Below, in pieces: positions 35,328-48,600 of a stretch of DNA of 64,000 bases. The DNA is taken from the NCBI GenBank assembly GCA_028564705.1, contig JAPXFQ010002912.1, forward strand, positions 1,419,001 through 1,483,000. Reading direction: 5' to 3'. Each line of letters opens with the position of its first letter. The first letter of the stretch is position 1. Source of the stretch: Apricaphanius iberus (Eukaryota; Chordata; Actinopteri; Cyprinodontiformes; Aphaniidae). The position numbers were made by a program, and so were the translations under genes. The notes under the pieces were generated by a model that was given only the letters and a program-made list of their open reading frames with translations, searched no databases and was not told the DNA's origin.

Positions 35328-36353
35328 AGGACCCCCCCCCCCTCCATCAAACAGAACAAACTGCAGCTCCTCATGGAGACTGAGGACGTTTTCCTGTTTT
35401 TAATCTCATCGGAGGAGAAATGAGGTATACGTTTTGGTGGAGGGACGGGACAGGAGCGAAGCAGCACCTGGATGAAGGGATGGATTTAATAGATGGACAG
35501 GAGACATGAAGGACAAATAAGAAAATAAATGGACTTTTAGACGTCCTGCACTTGCCAAAGATACATTCATGTGCGCCATATTATTTCCTCAGTCATCCCT
35601 CACTTTTCTTTCTTCTGCTGTCACATAATTTATCTCTGTTCCTTTTTGTTTCTTTCACTTTTATTTTAACCCGTGAAAGAGTTGAGGCTGTATTTTTTTT
35701 ATTTAATTCCTTTGTCTTAAAGGTTTGTACATATTTTTTCTTAATTTATATGGGTAAAGCTTTATCTTCTCCTTTTTTTTTAAAGCAAAGTCTTATTTTG
35801 TTTTCATTGTTTAAAGAGGAGAAAACAAACTTTGTTTTTGACACAGGCAGAATAGTTTATCAAGGATTTTCACTAAATGATGCATGCATCAGACACCAGT
35901 TTTCACAGCTGTATTTAAATGTGCAAAACAAAAGCTCTGAGAAACAAGAACTGCTAACTGGAGGTTGAATTTAGGGATGTATCTGGAAATGAAGTATTTA
36001 TAAAGAGAAGGGGAAGCTTTTTACAATATGGAGTTCCAGATGTGCCAAACTCTAAAACGTATATTTTTATTTTACCTAATTATATTGTTAGTATTAAATG
36101 TCTTGGATTGCTTTTTATTTTTCATATCTTAATAGTACAAGATCTTCATATTAAGATTTTGAAGCAAAATATGTAGACTTTTTTTTGTTGTATTTATTTC
36201 CATTAGCTCATTTATGTTTAAGCAGTTTTTGTCTTTTTCTGTAAGGTTAGCTGTGATGAACAATAATTTCCAGAAACAAACTAATAAACTTAGGGATAAA
36301 AAAAAAATTAAATTACCACTTGTCAAAATCACTGATTTAGATTTCAAAAAGTG

Positions 36354-36385
36354 AAAAAGATTTCTCTTCCAAGAGAAATCTTTTT
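36354..36385 (+). repeat. Perfect 15-bp-arm hairpin in the rassf3 3' UTR
   Basis: Arms AAAAAGATTTCTCTT (36354-36368) and its exact complement (36371-36385) flank CC. In RNA the inner pairs would open to give a loop of four to six bases. The hairpin followed by T-runs could be a structural element of the message. It is too short to be a typical miRNA precursor. Confidence 0.7.
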
Positions 36386-39300
36386 TGTATAGATAGTCTA
36401 TATGTTTAAGATTTAGTAATATTAAGATTTAGGGTTGATATGTAAGATTAATATGATAAGTAATATAATTTTTTTTATAACGTTGATTTTGGCACATTTC
36501 GAGCTCCATAAAAACACCTGTTTGATGCTTAATGAAGCAAATGTATGGAGGCACAATTCTGCCCTTGTAAAGCAAAATAACATTTGTGTGAATTATGACG
36601 GTCTTAATTTCAGTTTTCAAACTCAGTTTTGATGTTGAGCGCTACAATCTTAGGAAACACATGCGGTATAAGTGTTATTTTGACTTTTATAGGATAAAAA
36701 GTTGAGTTTTAAACACAAGTTTTAACATCAGATATATAGCTAGAAAACTCATGACATAATCAAGTTTCACGTTAATAATTTTAACTTTCAAAGTCTTAAA
36801 AGGAAGATAAATGGTCAGAATTATGGATTTTAAAGTGAAAGCGGTTTTAAATCCCATTTTATTTCTTTGTACGGGCAGGAATAAGCCTCCGCCTTGTATA
36901 CTTAATCCAGACTCATATTTGATGTTGAATGAAACTGAAAACTGCTTCTTGAAAGAGGGTATGAAGTGTATACATGTTTAATGGAAAATGGTGTTTTTAT
37001 CAGCAGAGGCGTGCTATTTAGTTGAAATATTTTTATGTAGGAGTTCCAGTGTTTGCAGGGAAAGTGTGATGAGATGCAACTGGTTTCTGTAAGTTGACTG
37101 AGTGTTTTAGAGGAAGTAGGGAAGAAACGAGATGTTTGCAAGGAAGAAAAACTTGAGAAAGGAGCAAGAGTGGTTTTGGCCTTTGTGGAAGACGAATTGT
37201 TCCTTTGATAAACTGCTGTCCACTTTTTGCATTAATGAAAGCTTCCGTAGAGAAAGGTCGGTGTGTGCTGATAGCTGCAGAGAAGGCGGCTTTGTCCCTT
37301 CAGGTCGCCCTGTTCTCGTCTGTCTGCAGCTGTTCCGTTTGAATCTTGAGTTGAAATGTCCAGCCTTGACCTCGTTTCGTTACACCTAGTTTGGGATACT
37401 CCTGAGGGAAGACGAAAGCGAGATGAAGGCTATCGGAGATGTCAGAAAGCTGAAAAGGAGGTGCGAAAGGTTTCACTGAAATGTGGTTTTATTGTCAGAA
37501 AGATCTGCTTTTGGGAGCTTTCTGTTTGTGTTTATTTAAATAGTCAAAGAAAACTGCAATCGGCTTTGAAGATAATCATTTGGGAAAACCAAAACCTAGA
37601 GATTTATAAGCTGATGTTTTCTCTCTGCTGACACTGAATGATGTCATGCTGATGGTGCTGCAGGGACTGCTGAACAATGCCGCCCTCTGGTGGTCACTTA
37701 CCGCAACTATTTTCTTAGATCTGTGTCAAACATGCATTGGTCATGGTATAGATTTTGTTCTGCTGTTTTTCTTTTTTTGTTATTACCAAAGACATTTTTG
37801 TGTTTTTGCCAGGAGAAAAATATGCCAGATGCCTCTTTTCCAATGCAGGGAACAATTTATAACATTTAGTTTTATTGGAAGGGTAATTTGACCCTGATTT
37901 ATTCTTATATCAAACACTGGGTTTAGTTTATGGAAGGGAAAAAGGGCTTTAAAGATTTGAATCTTATGTAAAGGAATCATTTTGTTTTTTAAAGACATTT
38001 TTTTTTGGGAAATTTGGATATAAAATCGCACAAGTGTAAAAAATAAATGCATAAATTGGTCATTATCTAAAATGTTACATTTATCTAATTAGTAAATTTG
38101 GCTTTAATTTGAAAAATTAAGGTTAGTATATTTAGAATACAGTTTCTTGTCAGGATAAAAGTTTAATTCTGGCCCTTTTTTGCCTGCATAAATCTTTGAA
38201 AATGATGTGAAAGTCTGCATGGAATAAAAGAAATTTAAAACCTCAGTTTTTGTTGTGCTTCTTGTAAACAGTTTTCTTTTTGAACACCTCATATCAGTTT
38301 GATCGTCTGAAATTTGTCTTAAACATCAACAAAAACATTTGTTCTCATTTACTTTTTTTTTTTATGTGTCATTTGGGGGAAAAGAGGTCAGGTGGGGGAA
38401 CGTTATTTTTAAGAATAAATCATTTTTAGATCATTTTAAAATCGTAGGAAAGGGTTCTTTGCCTTGAGGCTAATATTTAAATTATAAGGTTATGTTTATT
38501 TGGACAACTATTGAAAAATCACTCAAAGTCCCGCAACACTTACTGAAGTGAGACCCAAACTGTTGCTAGTTAAGCTTTTATGAAGTTGTAAAATCATCAG
38601 AGGTAACAATTTGTTTTTTATGAATATAACTAAAGATGTACCAAGTGCTACATATTTGCAGACTTATTTTTTTGCATTTGATGTTGTAGAAGCTGTCTAA
38701 ATGTATAGAAATGTATCATCTTGTAGTTACATGTCCACTTCAGGAGGCTGCTTGTTCCGAGTTCAAACCAAATTCAAGTCCTCTCAGTTTTGCAGGCTTA
38801 ATTATTTCTGGCAGCGGGTCGCCCAACAGGAGTACAAAGATCACGGTGAGGCCATGACTTGGTAAACCCTCAGACTCCATCTACACGGAGGTGAAACCAG
38901 GTGTAGCAGCAAAGATATTTAATCTAATATAATGTGTCTCCTTCACAAGAGGCCAGCGTTTCTGGACATCGTTAATGTTTGAATCTGCTCCCAAAGTGGG
39001 GAAAAAAATCAGAGCTCTGTCTCCATGAGCTCTGTAGATTTAATCTGAGTGGATGTTGTAGCCACCTTTGCATCTCCATGCTAAAATGAAGCGCTGTACG
39101 GTGTTCGTCCTAATAAAGCAAATACTGACCTTATTATGGAAACTAGAACCCTGTCCCTCTATCAGCAGCAGCAAAAATTAGATCAGTAGAACCACAGATG
39201 CCAGATATGTTTGAATGAAGCTCTTAATTTGAAGCTAGATTTGTCGTGTTTGCCACTGGGTGGACTGCACATGCTCAGTGTGCCAGCAATGAGCCTGGTA

Positions 39301-39607
39301 TCGGTACTACAGGAGTTTCAGCAGTTTGTGATGAACTGTGGACAAATGTTTTGTCAGGTAAACGGGGCATCAGACAAATCCTCATATATTTGTTTGAAGA
39401 AAAGCCAAGAAGAGGAGGAAGCTGCTCAAAGAGTTTGAAAAAAAAAAAAAAGGCTCCTGCAGTTTTCCAGCTCTTTCTGGAACACGTTCTGGTGTGAAGT
39501 CCAGTAGCAGGAATAAACCTCTAAATGTTGGGTATAAAAAAACATATTTAAAAAAAATCTAAAATTTTATTTATCTTTAGAATTTGTTTAATTTGTGATT
39601 TGTTTTT

Positions 39608-39613
39608 AATAAA
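39608..39613 (+). terminator. rassf3: Candidate rassf3 polyadenylation signal
   Basis: A canonical AATAAA is followed after about 10-35 bases by TTTTGCACATAGCTGTGTTT, a GT-rich downstream element. It is the last strong signal before intergenic repeats begin near 40420. Use of this site is inferred. Confidence 0.4.
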
Positions 39614-40419
39614 ATTTTATTGTTTTGCACATAGCTGTGTTTGCTGCTGAGATGTTAGTTTCTCCAAAAGCGCGGTAACCATTCAACCACTAGGGGGCCC
39701 CAAAGTGGAACACCTAGCTTAATCCGTAGATAAATAAAATTACCTCTCTTTATTCAAATAAATGCTGGGTGAAATTATAAAAAAAAGACGTAAACCGTGG
39801 GCTCTGTTTTGGTGACATTAACATTTAAATCCTTAGTTTCCTTTGAATGATATCTGCTGACAGGTACGATGAAAATGATGGACAGGTGTCTTTTAATTCC
39901 CATTAGTGAGACTAAAGATGGCGAACCGCGGAAATGGCATTAAACGTTATTCTTGTGGGACAGAAAAATGTACGAAGACGAGAGAACGTGAAAAGACAAA
40001 GGTAAAGACATTTACTGTCCTTGCACAGTTCCAAACTTGTTTTTTAGGAAGGTTGTTCTGCTAGCAAACTCAGCTAAATTAGCTTTTGTGTGCGTATAAA
40101 CAGTTTTTTGTTTTTTGTTTGTTTTAGTTGGCTAAAATACAAATTTGAGTCAGCTGTGCTGTGGTGTTACAGTGGGACTTGCTAATTAACATGTTACATT
40201 TAAAATCGGGAAGAATGGTGTATTTTTTCCCCCAAACACAAACTTCATGTTAATTGATTAAACTTTTAGTTTGGGTTTTATAAGCCTTTTTAAAATAACA
40301 TTCGTCCTGTATTTAGTAAGCAACAATAGGCATGTTGGTTTATGCATGGAAGGGTTATGCAGGGTTAGGACCAGTGCTGGTGGAGTTTTCTCCAGGGGGG
40401 GCTATTATGATGGTTAGAT

Positions 40420-40728
40420 ATCAGGGTTGTCAACGCTAATTCCCCCCCTAATTAATTACAGGGTAGCTGTGAATTAATCTTGAACAATTAACATTCCTAA
40501 ATATGACTAAAAAATACAGTTTTTAGTGTAAAGTGACAAATCTAATTGCTGTAGCTCTTTTTTCAAGAAATAAAGGAGAGATTAATAGAATTTTGGTTTT
40601 AACTCCACAGTCACATTCACCCATGACCCTTTTAACTATTTATCTTTCAGCCAGTTACTAACACAAATGAACTGGCTAACATTTTCTGTATGTAAAGCTG
40701 TTTCTTATTAATGTTGGACAACCCTGAT
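40420..40728. mobile_element. MITE with ATCAGGGTTGTC ends
   Basis: The left end ATCAGGGTTGTCAAC (40420) and the reverse complement of the right end (to 40728) match except for one inserted base. The unit is about 309 bp and AT-rich, with no coding. CAGGG termini fit hAT-type MITEs, but no clear target duplication was seen. Confidence 0.5.
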
Positions 40729-41022
40729 CATCCTCTTAATAGGACTATCCTACGACAACAGAATTATTTCAGTCAGAGGCTTCAACAGTTTTGCTGCAAC
40801 ACAGACTGCTACTGAAGAGAAACCCTGAGCTGTCTAGAGGTTCTGGTTCAGACTGGGATCACTCTGTTCATACTGGGAGAACCTGCCAGAGCTCCACTTA
40901 AAGCCATTCAGAGTATGAGAAGATGTGATGGAGAAAAGGCTGGTATATTTATTCTGTTCTTATTTATGTCCACACAGCTGCTGATACAGGTTTGGGTGAT
41001 ATAAATGTGAGGAGGGAGATGA

Positions 41023-41244
41023 TACAGTGTCCTGCAAAAGTATTCGCCCCCCTTGAACTTTTCCACATTTTGTCAGAATATAGCCACAAACAAGAATCAA
41101 TTTTACTGGAATCTCACATGAAAGACCAATACAAAGTGGTGTACACGTGAGAAGTGGAATGAAAATCATACGTGATCCCAAACATTTTTTACATATTAAT
41201 AACTGAAAAGTGGGGTGTGCCGAATACTTTTGCAAGCCACTGTA
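41023..41244. mobile_element. Tc1/mariner-type MITE, 222 bp
   Basis: The ends TACAGTGTCCTGCAAAAGTA and the reverse complement of the right end, TACAGTGGCTTGCAAAAGTA, are near-identical and start with the TA typical of Tc1/mariner insertion. The interior (TTGAACTTTTCCACATTTTG near 41053) matches the terminal region of common fish Tc1 elements. It is a deletion derivative with only the ends left. Confidence 0.8.
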
Positions 41245-43909
41245 TGTGTGATCTCCTGAAAAATAAGAACAAATGCAAAGTAAGGTAGAAATAATGACTG
41301 CTGAATGGTCTGATATCTGAATGATCAGATCGGAGCTATTTTACATCAAGCTTCTTCTGCTGTGTTTTTCTCTCAAACTTTTTTTTTTTTAGGGATATAA
41401 CTGATTAGGGATATAACTGAATAATCCTTCATTTAAATTGTGCTTTGCAGTTTTTGACTTTCTTTTAAAGCTAGAATTGTGATAAACGTGGAAATTAATT
41501 CATGAGATTAAAGTGAGAATTTCAAGAAAAATAAGAATTTTGAGATTTAAGTCTTGAGAGAAAAGTTAGAATTCCTTTTTCCCCCAGTGGCCATAACCCT
41601 TTTCCATATTTATGAAAGTTTTAAACAGAGTTTTTGCGACTTTCGGTGCAGAGTATAGTGCTGCATCCCATACACCCTAAAAACTAATTCAGGGGACTTT
41701 TAGTCTTAAATATATCTATTGTTGTGAAACTAAAAATAAAGTTCATAAATACAATTAAACTTTTTACTTTTGTTATCACATTGATCACTGATGACACAAA
41801 TTATGCTTTTTTGATTCAGTATTTAATCATGAATAATCTGAACTTAAAATTATAATCAATAAATAATTTCATTTTAAGCTCTATTGATGTAAAATCCAAC
41901 TTGATGTGCAAACGGCACACGCTCAAGGCGCATCCAGGGTTATATTGAATGGGAAGTCATTTTATCCAGATAGCTAGCTGCTAACATTAAACAAACAGTA
42001 AACGGACATTTAGTTTCTGCTGTGGCTATTTGACATTTATCGGTCTAAATTGTTGCCGAATACTTAAGATAATTAAATTGATTTAAAAACCTACAACTTT
42101 TAATTTCACGGAATTTAATCAACTTGTTTTCTAACTTTCTGAAATAGCTAGCTACTATGCTATGCCAGCGCCAAAATTGATTTTCCGATGTTTTCCCTTG
42201 AAATATTTTGCATCTTTTCCAGGGGAAATTCTAAAATTTGACATCATCACTCGAACAATTTCCTCATTCTGAAAATCTCGAAATTGAGCAAAAACATGTT
42301 TTTGTTTTAGAGCAACAAGATAAACATCTGGAAGTCTGAGCCCTTAAGAAGATATTGCGGGACTTACATTTTATTTGACTTAAACCAGCTACCAGCTGCT
42401 GTAGTTAAAGTTGAGATCTTGATAACATTTAAAGCCCTAAAAGCTCGATTCCCACTGACATCCCAAAGCTTTTATCCTCTGTTTGACAGAAAGCGCTTTA
42501 GATCTTTAGACTAAGCCTTATTGTCTTATCCCAGGTCAAGATTAAAGTCTAACAGTCGCTGTGTTTTTCGCTGTTAAACTTTTGAACCTTAAACAGAGGA
42601 AACCCAACTCCTCCGTCATGTCACTTTTTTTCTAAACACATTTTCCTGTTTTAGTGGCGTTTCCTCTAGGAATCCTAGAAAATCAGGAATAATTGTTTGA
42701 ACATCGGTTGTGGTGTTATCCCTGTTCTGTCCAGAGTTTCTGTCTCTAAAGATGAGCAGAAATGTAAACACACGTGGCAGTTTGTGACAGTGGCCAGAAG
42801 ATGGCAATAATACGTTAAAGCATGGAGAGTTTTCCCTTTAGACCACACACACTGCGAACACACTCTCATTGGGGTTGGGTTTGAAGAGAAAGCTTAGCTC
42901 AGGCATTTGAGGGGAATACCACCAATTGAACTCATTTCCTTGCCTATGCTGCTGTTGCATTTATTTTCAGAAAATAATGCACAAGAAAAACTGATTTCTC
43001 TTTATTAAAATCACACAGGCTTTTGTTTTTTGCTGCTGTTGGAGAGAAACTCGTTGGGACTGAAATGCCTTTGACGTCTCACGCATTTGCTGATGTATCA
43101 CCAGGCAGCAAGTGTACACAGTCAGCCCACAGAGCATAAATGCTCAGAACAGAGCTGCTGAAGTTTCCCACTCGCTTAGCCAAGAGTCTGGGGACCGTGT
43201 GAAATGGTTTCTGTGTGCTGCAGAGTGGAACATGTCTGCACAGTGCCAGTGGCGGCAGGCCCCATGCTTAGTCATCTCTATGCTGCGTAGCTCAGTCTGC
43301 AGGTATCTTCTCACATTCAGAGTGCATGGCTGTAAGAGATGTCTCTTGATCTGAGTCAGCTGTTTTCAGAAGCGATTTCTGGCTGGAGATCTTTGTCGTT
43401 CTTCTGACACTGGAAACCATCCGACCACCGCATATTACTGATGAGCTGCAAGCACGCTTTTCTGTGCTGTGTTTTAATCTATTGGGGTGCAAAAGTCTGC
43501 GGTCGTCCTTCGTTCCTTTTAGTTTTGCATCCATGAGGCCTGAGTCACTTTAAGTCTTTTAAAGTGGTTTCGATCAAAATCTTTTAAAGTTTTGTCATTC
43601 TTTGTTACTTTTTGACTCCCTCTCTGTCCAGTAGCTAGCAATTATCACTTTAAGTCACTTAACTCTGACTGATTTATACACACAAGGTACAAATCAGGTT
43701 TTTTCCAAATGATAAAAGCCTTGGTTTCCTCTCTAATTGGTATCTGTAAATTGTTTTTAGATATGTGTGTGTGTGTGTGTGTGTGTCTCCGGGGTTTACC
43801 TGACCTCTGGATACCAGTGGAGATTGGCACTCATGGATGATGAACTTAGTTTAGCATTTTTGGTCTTTTCGTACCTGACTTTGTGTTGTGTGACTTTTTT
43901 TGTTGTATA
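41245..43909. other. Gene-free stretch, nothing recognised
   Basis: AT-rich intergenic sequence with short chance frames. A 14-base AGGGATATAACTGA duplication lies near 41391-41420, and a (GT)n run is listed separately. No gene, RNA gene or delimited transposon was found. Confidence 0.4.
43764..43786. repeat. (GT)n microsatellite
   Basis: About 11 GT units. Confidence 0.96.
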
Positions 43910-45678
43910 CAGTGGTTTCCCACCCATTTGCGGTTATATATTTGTGGATTCTGATGTCTGCAGTGAACCATAACTCAGAATTCTGTGAAATAGAGGTTCG
44001 GAGACTAAAATACCTGGGAAAGATACTTCTTGACACGCTGTTGGTTGCTGTTTGCGATGCAGCCACTCAAGGAGCCCCATTAATTTTCTTTCCTGCTGAT
44101 TGGCTGAACTCCCCTAAGAGTGAAGGTCAGGAGGACAGTAGATGGTTGGATGGAAGTGGAAGAGAAATGTCTGCATGAAATGCCATTACATGCTTGAAAT
44201 CTGTTTGGATTTGATCAAACAGGCAGTCCAAGCCTTACTTTCAATTCCTTCATTTGGGCTAAATTTGGATGGGATTTTAAAGAGGGGCATAAAAGTGCCT
44301 ATTTTAATGTATATTAAAGCAGGTCTATGATCTCTACAAAACATGTTGTTGAAGTTCTTTACCCCAAAGTCACTCTCACACAAATGGATCAAATTGTTGA
44401 CAATTTCAGTCCGTTTCAGAATCAACCGTTTAAAGGACTCTTTCACTTTTTTATTTTTTGTTTTTTAACGTGTCCTGTTGGCAGTTTGCTACTCAGAATT
44501 GGTGTCTGAGTACCAAGTACAAACCCAGCAGATTTACTTTCTCAAGCAGAGTATTACAGCGATGCTATAATACTCCACATAATATATGTGTATGAGAAAT
44601 CTTTATTAATGATTCCTGTGGGTTTAATTTCTTGAATTTATGGACAAGAAAACGAGAAAACAAGATAGGGAGGCAAACAAAGAACCCAAGAAAACATCCG
44701 TCCTGCACATCTGTTGGACGACGAAGAAGTGGGGAAAACAAAACAGACAAAATCAACCAAAAGAACAGAACATTAACAAAACAGATAATAGACGTCTATC
44801 TGTATGACAGTAATATGAACCAAGAACTACATATTCACTACACACAAAAATGAATTCATAAAAACACCAATGTAAGCTCCTGGTATCAACTCTCTGTATA
44901 CTATAACCTCATCTCAACAATGTGTCGCCACGCCCATGTGTGACTCTTTAATGCAAATTAGCGGAGCAGACCACGCCCACCCACCTTGTTACTACGCTGG
45001 GAGTTGACCACACATTGGAAGATTTAGAAATAATGGGCAATTGTTAATTACGATGGGCGGGGTTTGGCAGATGAGGGGTGCTTATAAGCAAATTTATATG
45101 TTTGTAATATCCCAATAAGGCACGTTTTCAAAGGGGCTGTAGAAACACAAGATTCCTGACAGCAAAAATGTCCACAAAAAATGCATTGATATTTTGCATT
45201 GATGTTTGTAGTTTTTATAGAGGCAGCAAATTGCAACACAAAAGGTTGAAAAAGTGAAATTTCCCTTTAAAAGTCCAGTTATCAGCATCATGAATAACCT
45301 TAAAACAAGATGTTAATGGATGTTTGGAGGCTGCTCTGTCATTTCCACAATCAAGTTGAAATATGCTGTTAAATTTTACCACATGATGGCAGTTATCTCC
45401 ACAATATATCATAACACTAGCAGCCAAAAGAGGTCAACAAAAACACAATGGTTAAATACATGGATACAAAATGGTTTATTACTGGTATAAAATGGTTGCG
45501 ACACAAATTGACTCATCGCTACAAGGACCAGCGCCAGTCAATGGTGAGTCAAATAGCATTGGGCCAACATATTTTTGCTTTCCAAGCTCTGCAAGAAAAA
45601 TCTCCAAATAGGCAGATAGCCCTCAAATAATTAGGAGTTATGTTCCACAAAAATCGGGAAGTAGGCGGGGGTCCACTG
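43910..45678. mobile_element. pogo/Tigger-like element, 1.77 kb, degenerate
   Basis: The left end TA-CAGTGGTTTCCCACCC-TTTGCGG (TA at 43908) pairs with the right end GTAGGCGGGGGTCCACTG-TA (TA at 45679). CAGTGG-CCC-CGC-type termini with a TA target duplication are characteristic of pogo/Tigger elements, and the inner GAACCATAACTC/AGGAGTTATGTTCC pair extends the inverted repeat. The length suits a degraded near-full copy, but no transposase frame longer than about 90 codons remains, so it is dead. No DDE motif was recognised. Confidence 0.6.
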
Positions 45679-48600
45679 TAAATTTACACCCAAAGGGAGA
45701 AATATACCTGCTTCCCAAATACTGCTGGAAAATATTATATAATTATGCTTTTTTATGACTGTTTCCAAGTGATTTAAAAGTACCTCAGTCTCAAATACTC
45801 CCTTCATTTAGTAACATTCTTAGGGTTTCTCACCACTTTAACTCGGCAGCTTTTAATGGAAAAAAAAATACTACAACAATTTCCATAAAATACATTTTAA
45901 AGTGTTTTTCCTGATTATAGTGATTTAAACTCAAATGGGATGAGTGTCATCAGACTGAAAAAGGACAAACATCTCAGTTGAGATTCTAAGGACAATATTG
46001 GTAGCTTCCGCAAAATGGCTACAGTATAAGAATATTGAATATTTTTCCAATTTAAATATTCATGGTAGTTTTAATGATACTGATGGGATGTGAAACGATG
46101 AAAAAGGGGCCAAATTCCTAGAAAAGAAAGTTTGAAAGGTTTTCAGAAAACCTAAAAAGTTCAAGACCAATTCAAACCATTACTACAAAGTCTGGCTGAA
46201 GAAATAGAAAGTGCTTCAAAACCTTTACATTACATTTTTACTTCATGTCAAACAGATAGCACTTTATTTGGATTAATCATAACGTGGCGGTTGTCGATTA
46301 AAACCTTTTAATTATTTATATGACAACACATCCGACGGACACGCTTTGTATACTAAACACCTCCCAAACTCATCCCCAGCAGGTGCAAAGATTCAGATCA
46401 GGAAAAAGAAATCCAGCTTTTCCATATGTCGATCATCACTCACCTTCTGTTTATACTTCAAATTAGCTCCACCTAATACAGCAACAAAAAAACACCACTA
46501 CTGATTCCTGCCTGTGATACCACAAATGCAAAGAAAGACTCCAGGTTCCTGGAAACAGATGCTTCTATTGGAAACTGTTAATGTTTAAAAAAAGCTCCTC
46601 ATGGTGGTACTGATGAGACTCTTTCATGTACTGCTGTGTAGGTTCATTCATTACATGCATCGCTGCATTCACTGATGATCCAAGTCGGCCTCTAACTAGC
46701 TGTCATCGTGTTGCAGTGAAGTTGAAAGGAAAATCTTGTAAAGCGGAGGTGTAATGTTGCAGAAAATCGGGAAAGCACATCGTCTTTCAAAATGTACTTT
46801 TAAAGTCATTTTTTCCAACAATCCATCATTCTGCATCCATCATTTGGTCGGATACCTTCACTTTGCCACATTTTTGCTATGATGAGGCAACGCTTAGGCA
46901 CATTGAAGGGATTTAATGGAGAAGTTCATGTAAAATGTTAAGAATTTGTTCAAAGTAGACAGCGGTTCAAGCTCCTTTTTTTGGACTTTAATCATTTATA
47001 CATTTCCTAGATAAACCCATCTCAATTGCTGACAATGCAACTTTGTAAAATCTGACTAAAGTGAAAGCAGGAGGTTCTTGTCTCTGTTGTTCAACAGAGC
47101 AAAGGCTCCTGGGTTCGGCCGCTTTATGGCACATCATAATGTCGGCAATAACGCCCTTTATCTTGGTCATGTGTTAGCTCGTCATCCAAGGACACCTTAT
47201 GATGTTTTGCCGCGTTGTTTCTCCAACGCCGATAATGATTGACACAGTGGATCAGTAAAACCACAAGTGAAACAGATGTGAAGTGGAGGTCACACAGGCT
47301 GCATGTTGCTCCTCAGACCCTAAACACGTTTACTGATTTTCTTTTTGAATTTGTATGTTTTTTTCCCCTTATGCTTTCCAGTCGTTGTTTATGTGTGTTT
47401 ACCTGTTACTAGGCGAGCACATCCTCTGTAATCCATGGAATCTGACTGCTTGAAAGCACTCTCGCTTTTTATCCCTTTTTATGTGGATTTCACAAGATAA
47501 ACTCCTACGTCCGACTTTATGTTCCTTGTGAAAGAGTTGGTCTTAAAGCTCATCTGTAATATAAAAAAAGCAGCTTGGGAAACAAATGTAAACATGTAAA
47601 AGATTAAGTTTTTAGTTCCCAAATCTAGTCTTGTGAATTGGAGAAATTTTTTTTTGCTACCCCTAAAGTATTATCAAAACTATACTACTTTTTATAACAA
47701 TATATGGGGCGAAAATGATTCAAAAGTTGACCCATTCTGTTTGCAGTACTGTTATAACAGGCTTTCATGATTTCGGAGTAAAGGATTGAACATTAAACTC
47801 AAAGATGGAATAAAAGCGGAAAAAAACAACTTTTAGGATACATTATAAAGTTTTAAGATCAGTATTCAGTGTCAGTTATTTTTAATATAAAGTGGGAGCA
47901 AAGTTCTCCAAAATAAAATAAAACTAACCAAAAAAAAAGAAAAGGTTAAGTAAACCATACCAGATAAATGTTATAAACCTAAATAAAGCAATTAAAAGTA
48001 ATAAAGTAAAGCAAAAACAATGAAATGAGGAGAGGCAAGTCCCACAGTTCATTGAATGTATAAGAGCATCTCCTAGCTTAACTGTTTGTCAGTGTAGCAG
48101 CTCCTGCTAATAAACTGGAGCCACCCGGTTTTAAAGCCTTGGGAACTGTCAATAAAATCCTAAAATCTATTCTTTTACCACCAGGAAGTCAAAGGAGAGA
48201 AGCCAACACTGGTGCAGTATAACTTTGTCTCTCCCCCCCTGTTGATAAATAAGAAAAAGGAAGAGATATTAAGACCCACAGCAGTCTGCAGACAAATATG
48301 TTTGTCGTCTGCGTAGCTATGGTGGAAAAGGGTTTTTGAAAAGCCTTCTGTTACTGTAAAGCAATATCCATCCATCCATCCATTTCTGTTACTTTCAGGT
48401 ATTTGAACTCTAGTATCATCTACCGTTCATTCTCACAGTTAAAGTTTTTATTTATGCTTTGACAGCTAGTTTAGATAAGGCCGTTGAGTTTGAGTTTTGA
48501 AAACTGTGGAAATGTAACCTGTGGAATGTGTCGGAACGCTGTCATGAGGTGCTCCACGTGTGAGGGTGGGCTGCAGTTTACACGCCAACCTTCACTTACA

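Larger units (their letters stand above)
35328..39640 (+). other. rassf3: Probable rassf3 3' UTR
   Basis: The 4.3 kb after the stop is AT-rich and has no transposon-like termini I could recognise, unlike most of the window, which suggests a transcribed and constrained 3' UTR. AATAAA motifs occur at 35524, 36283, 38223, 39112 and 39608. The one at 39608-39613 is followed by GT-rich sequence (near 39620-39645) and is the best end candidate, so shorter isoforms are possible. AT-rich motifs such as ATTTTTA near 36064 are present. The extent is inferred and needs transcript data. Confidence 0.5.

Noticed and set aside
35552..35968. 138-codon plus-strand frame after the rassf3 stop
   Set aside because: It is rich in Phe, Leu and Ser from T-rich 3' UTR sequence and lies directly downstream of the true stop in the same transcript, so it is probably chance.
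36354..36385. Bacterial-type intrinsic terminator or miRNA precursor
   Set aside because: The context is a vertebrate 3' UTR, and the stem is too short for a normal pre-miRNA.
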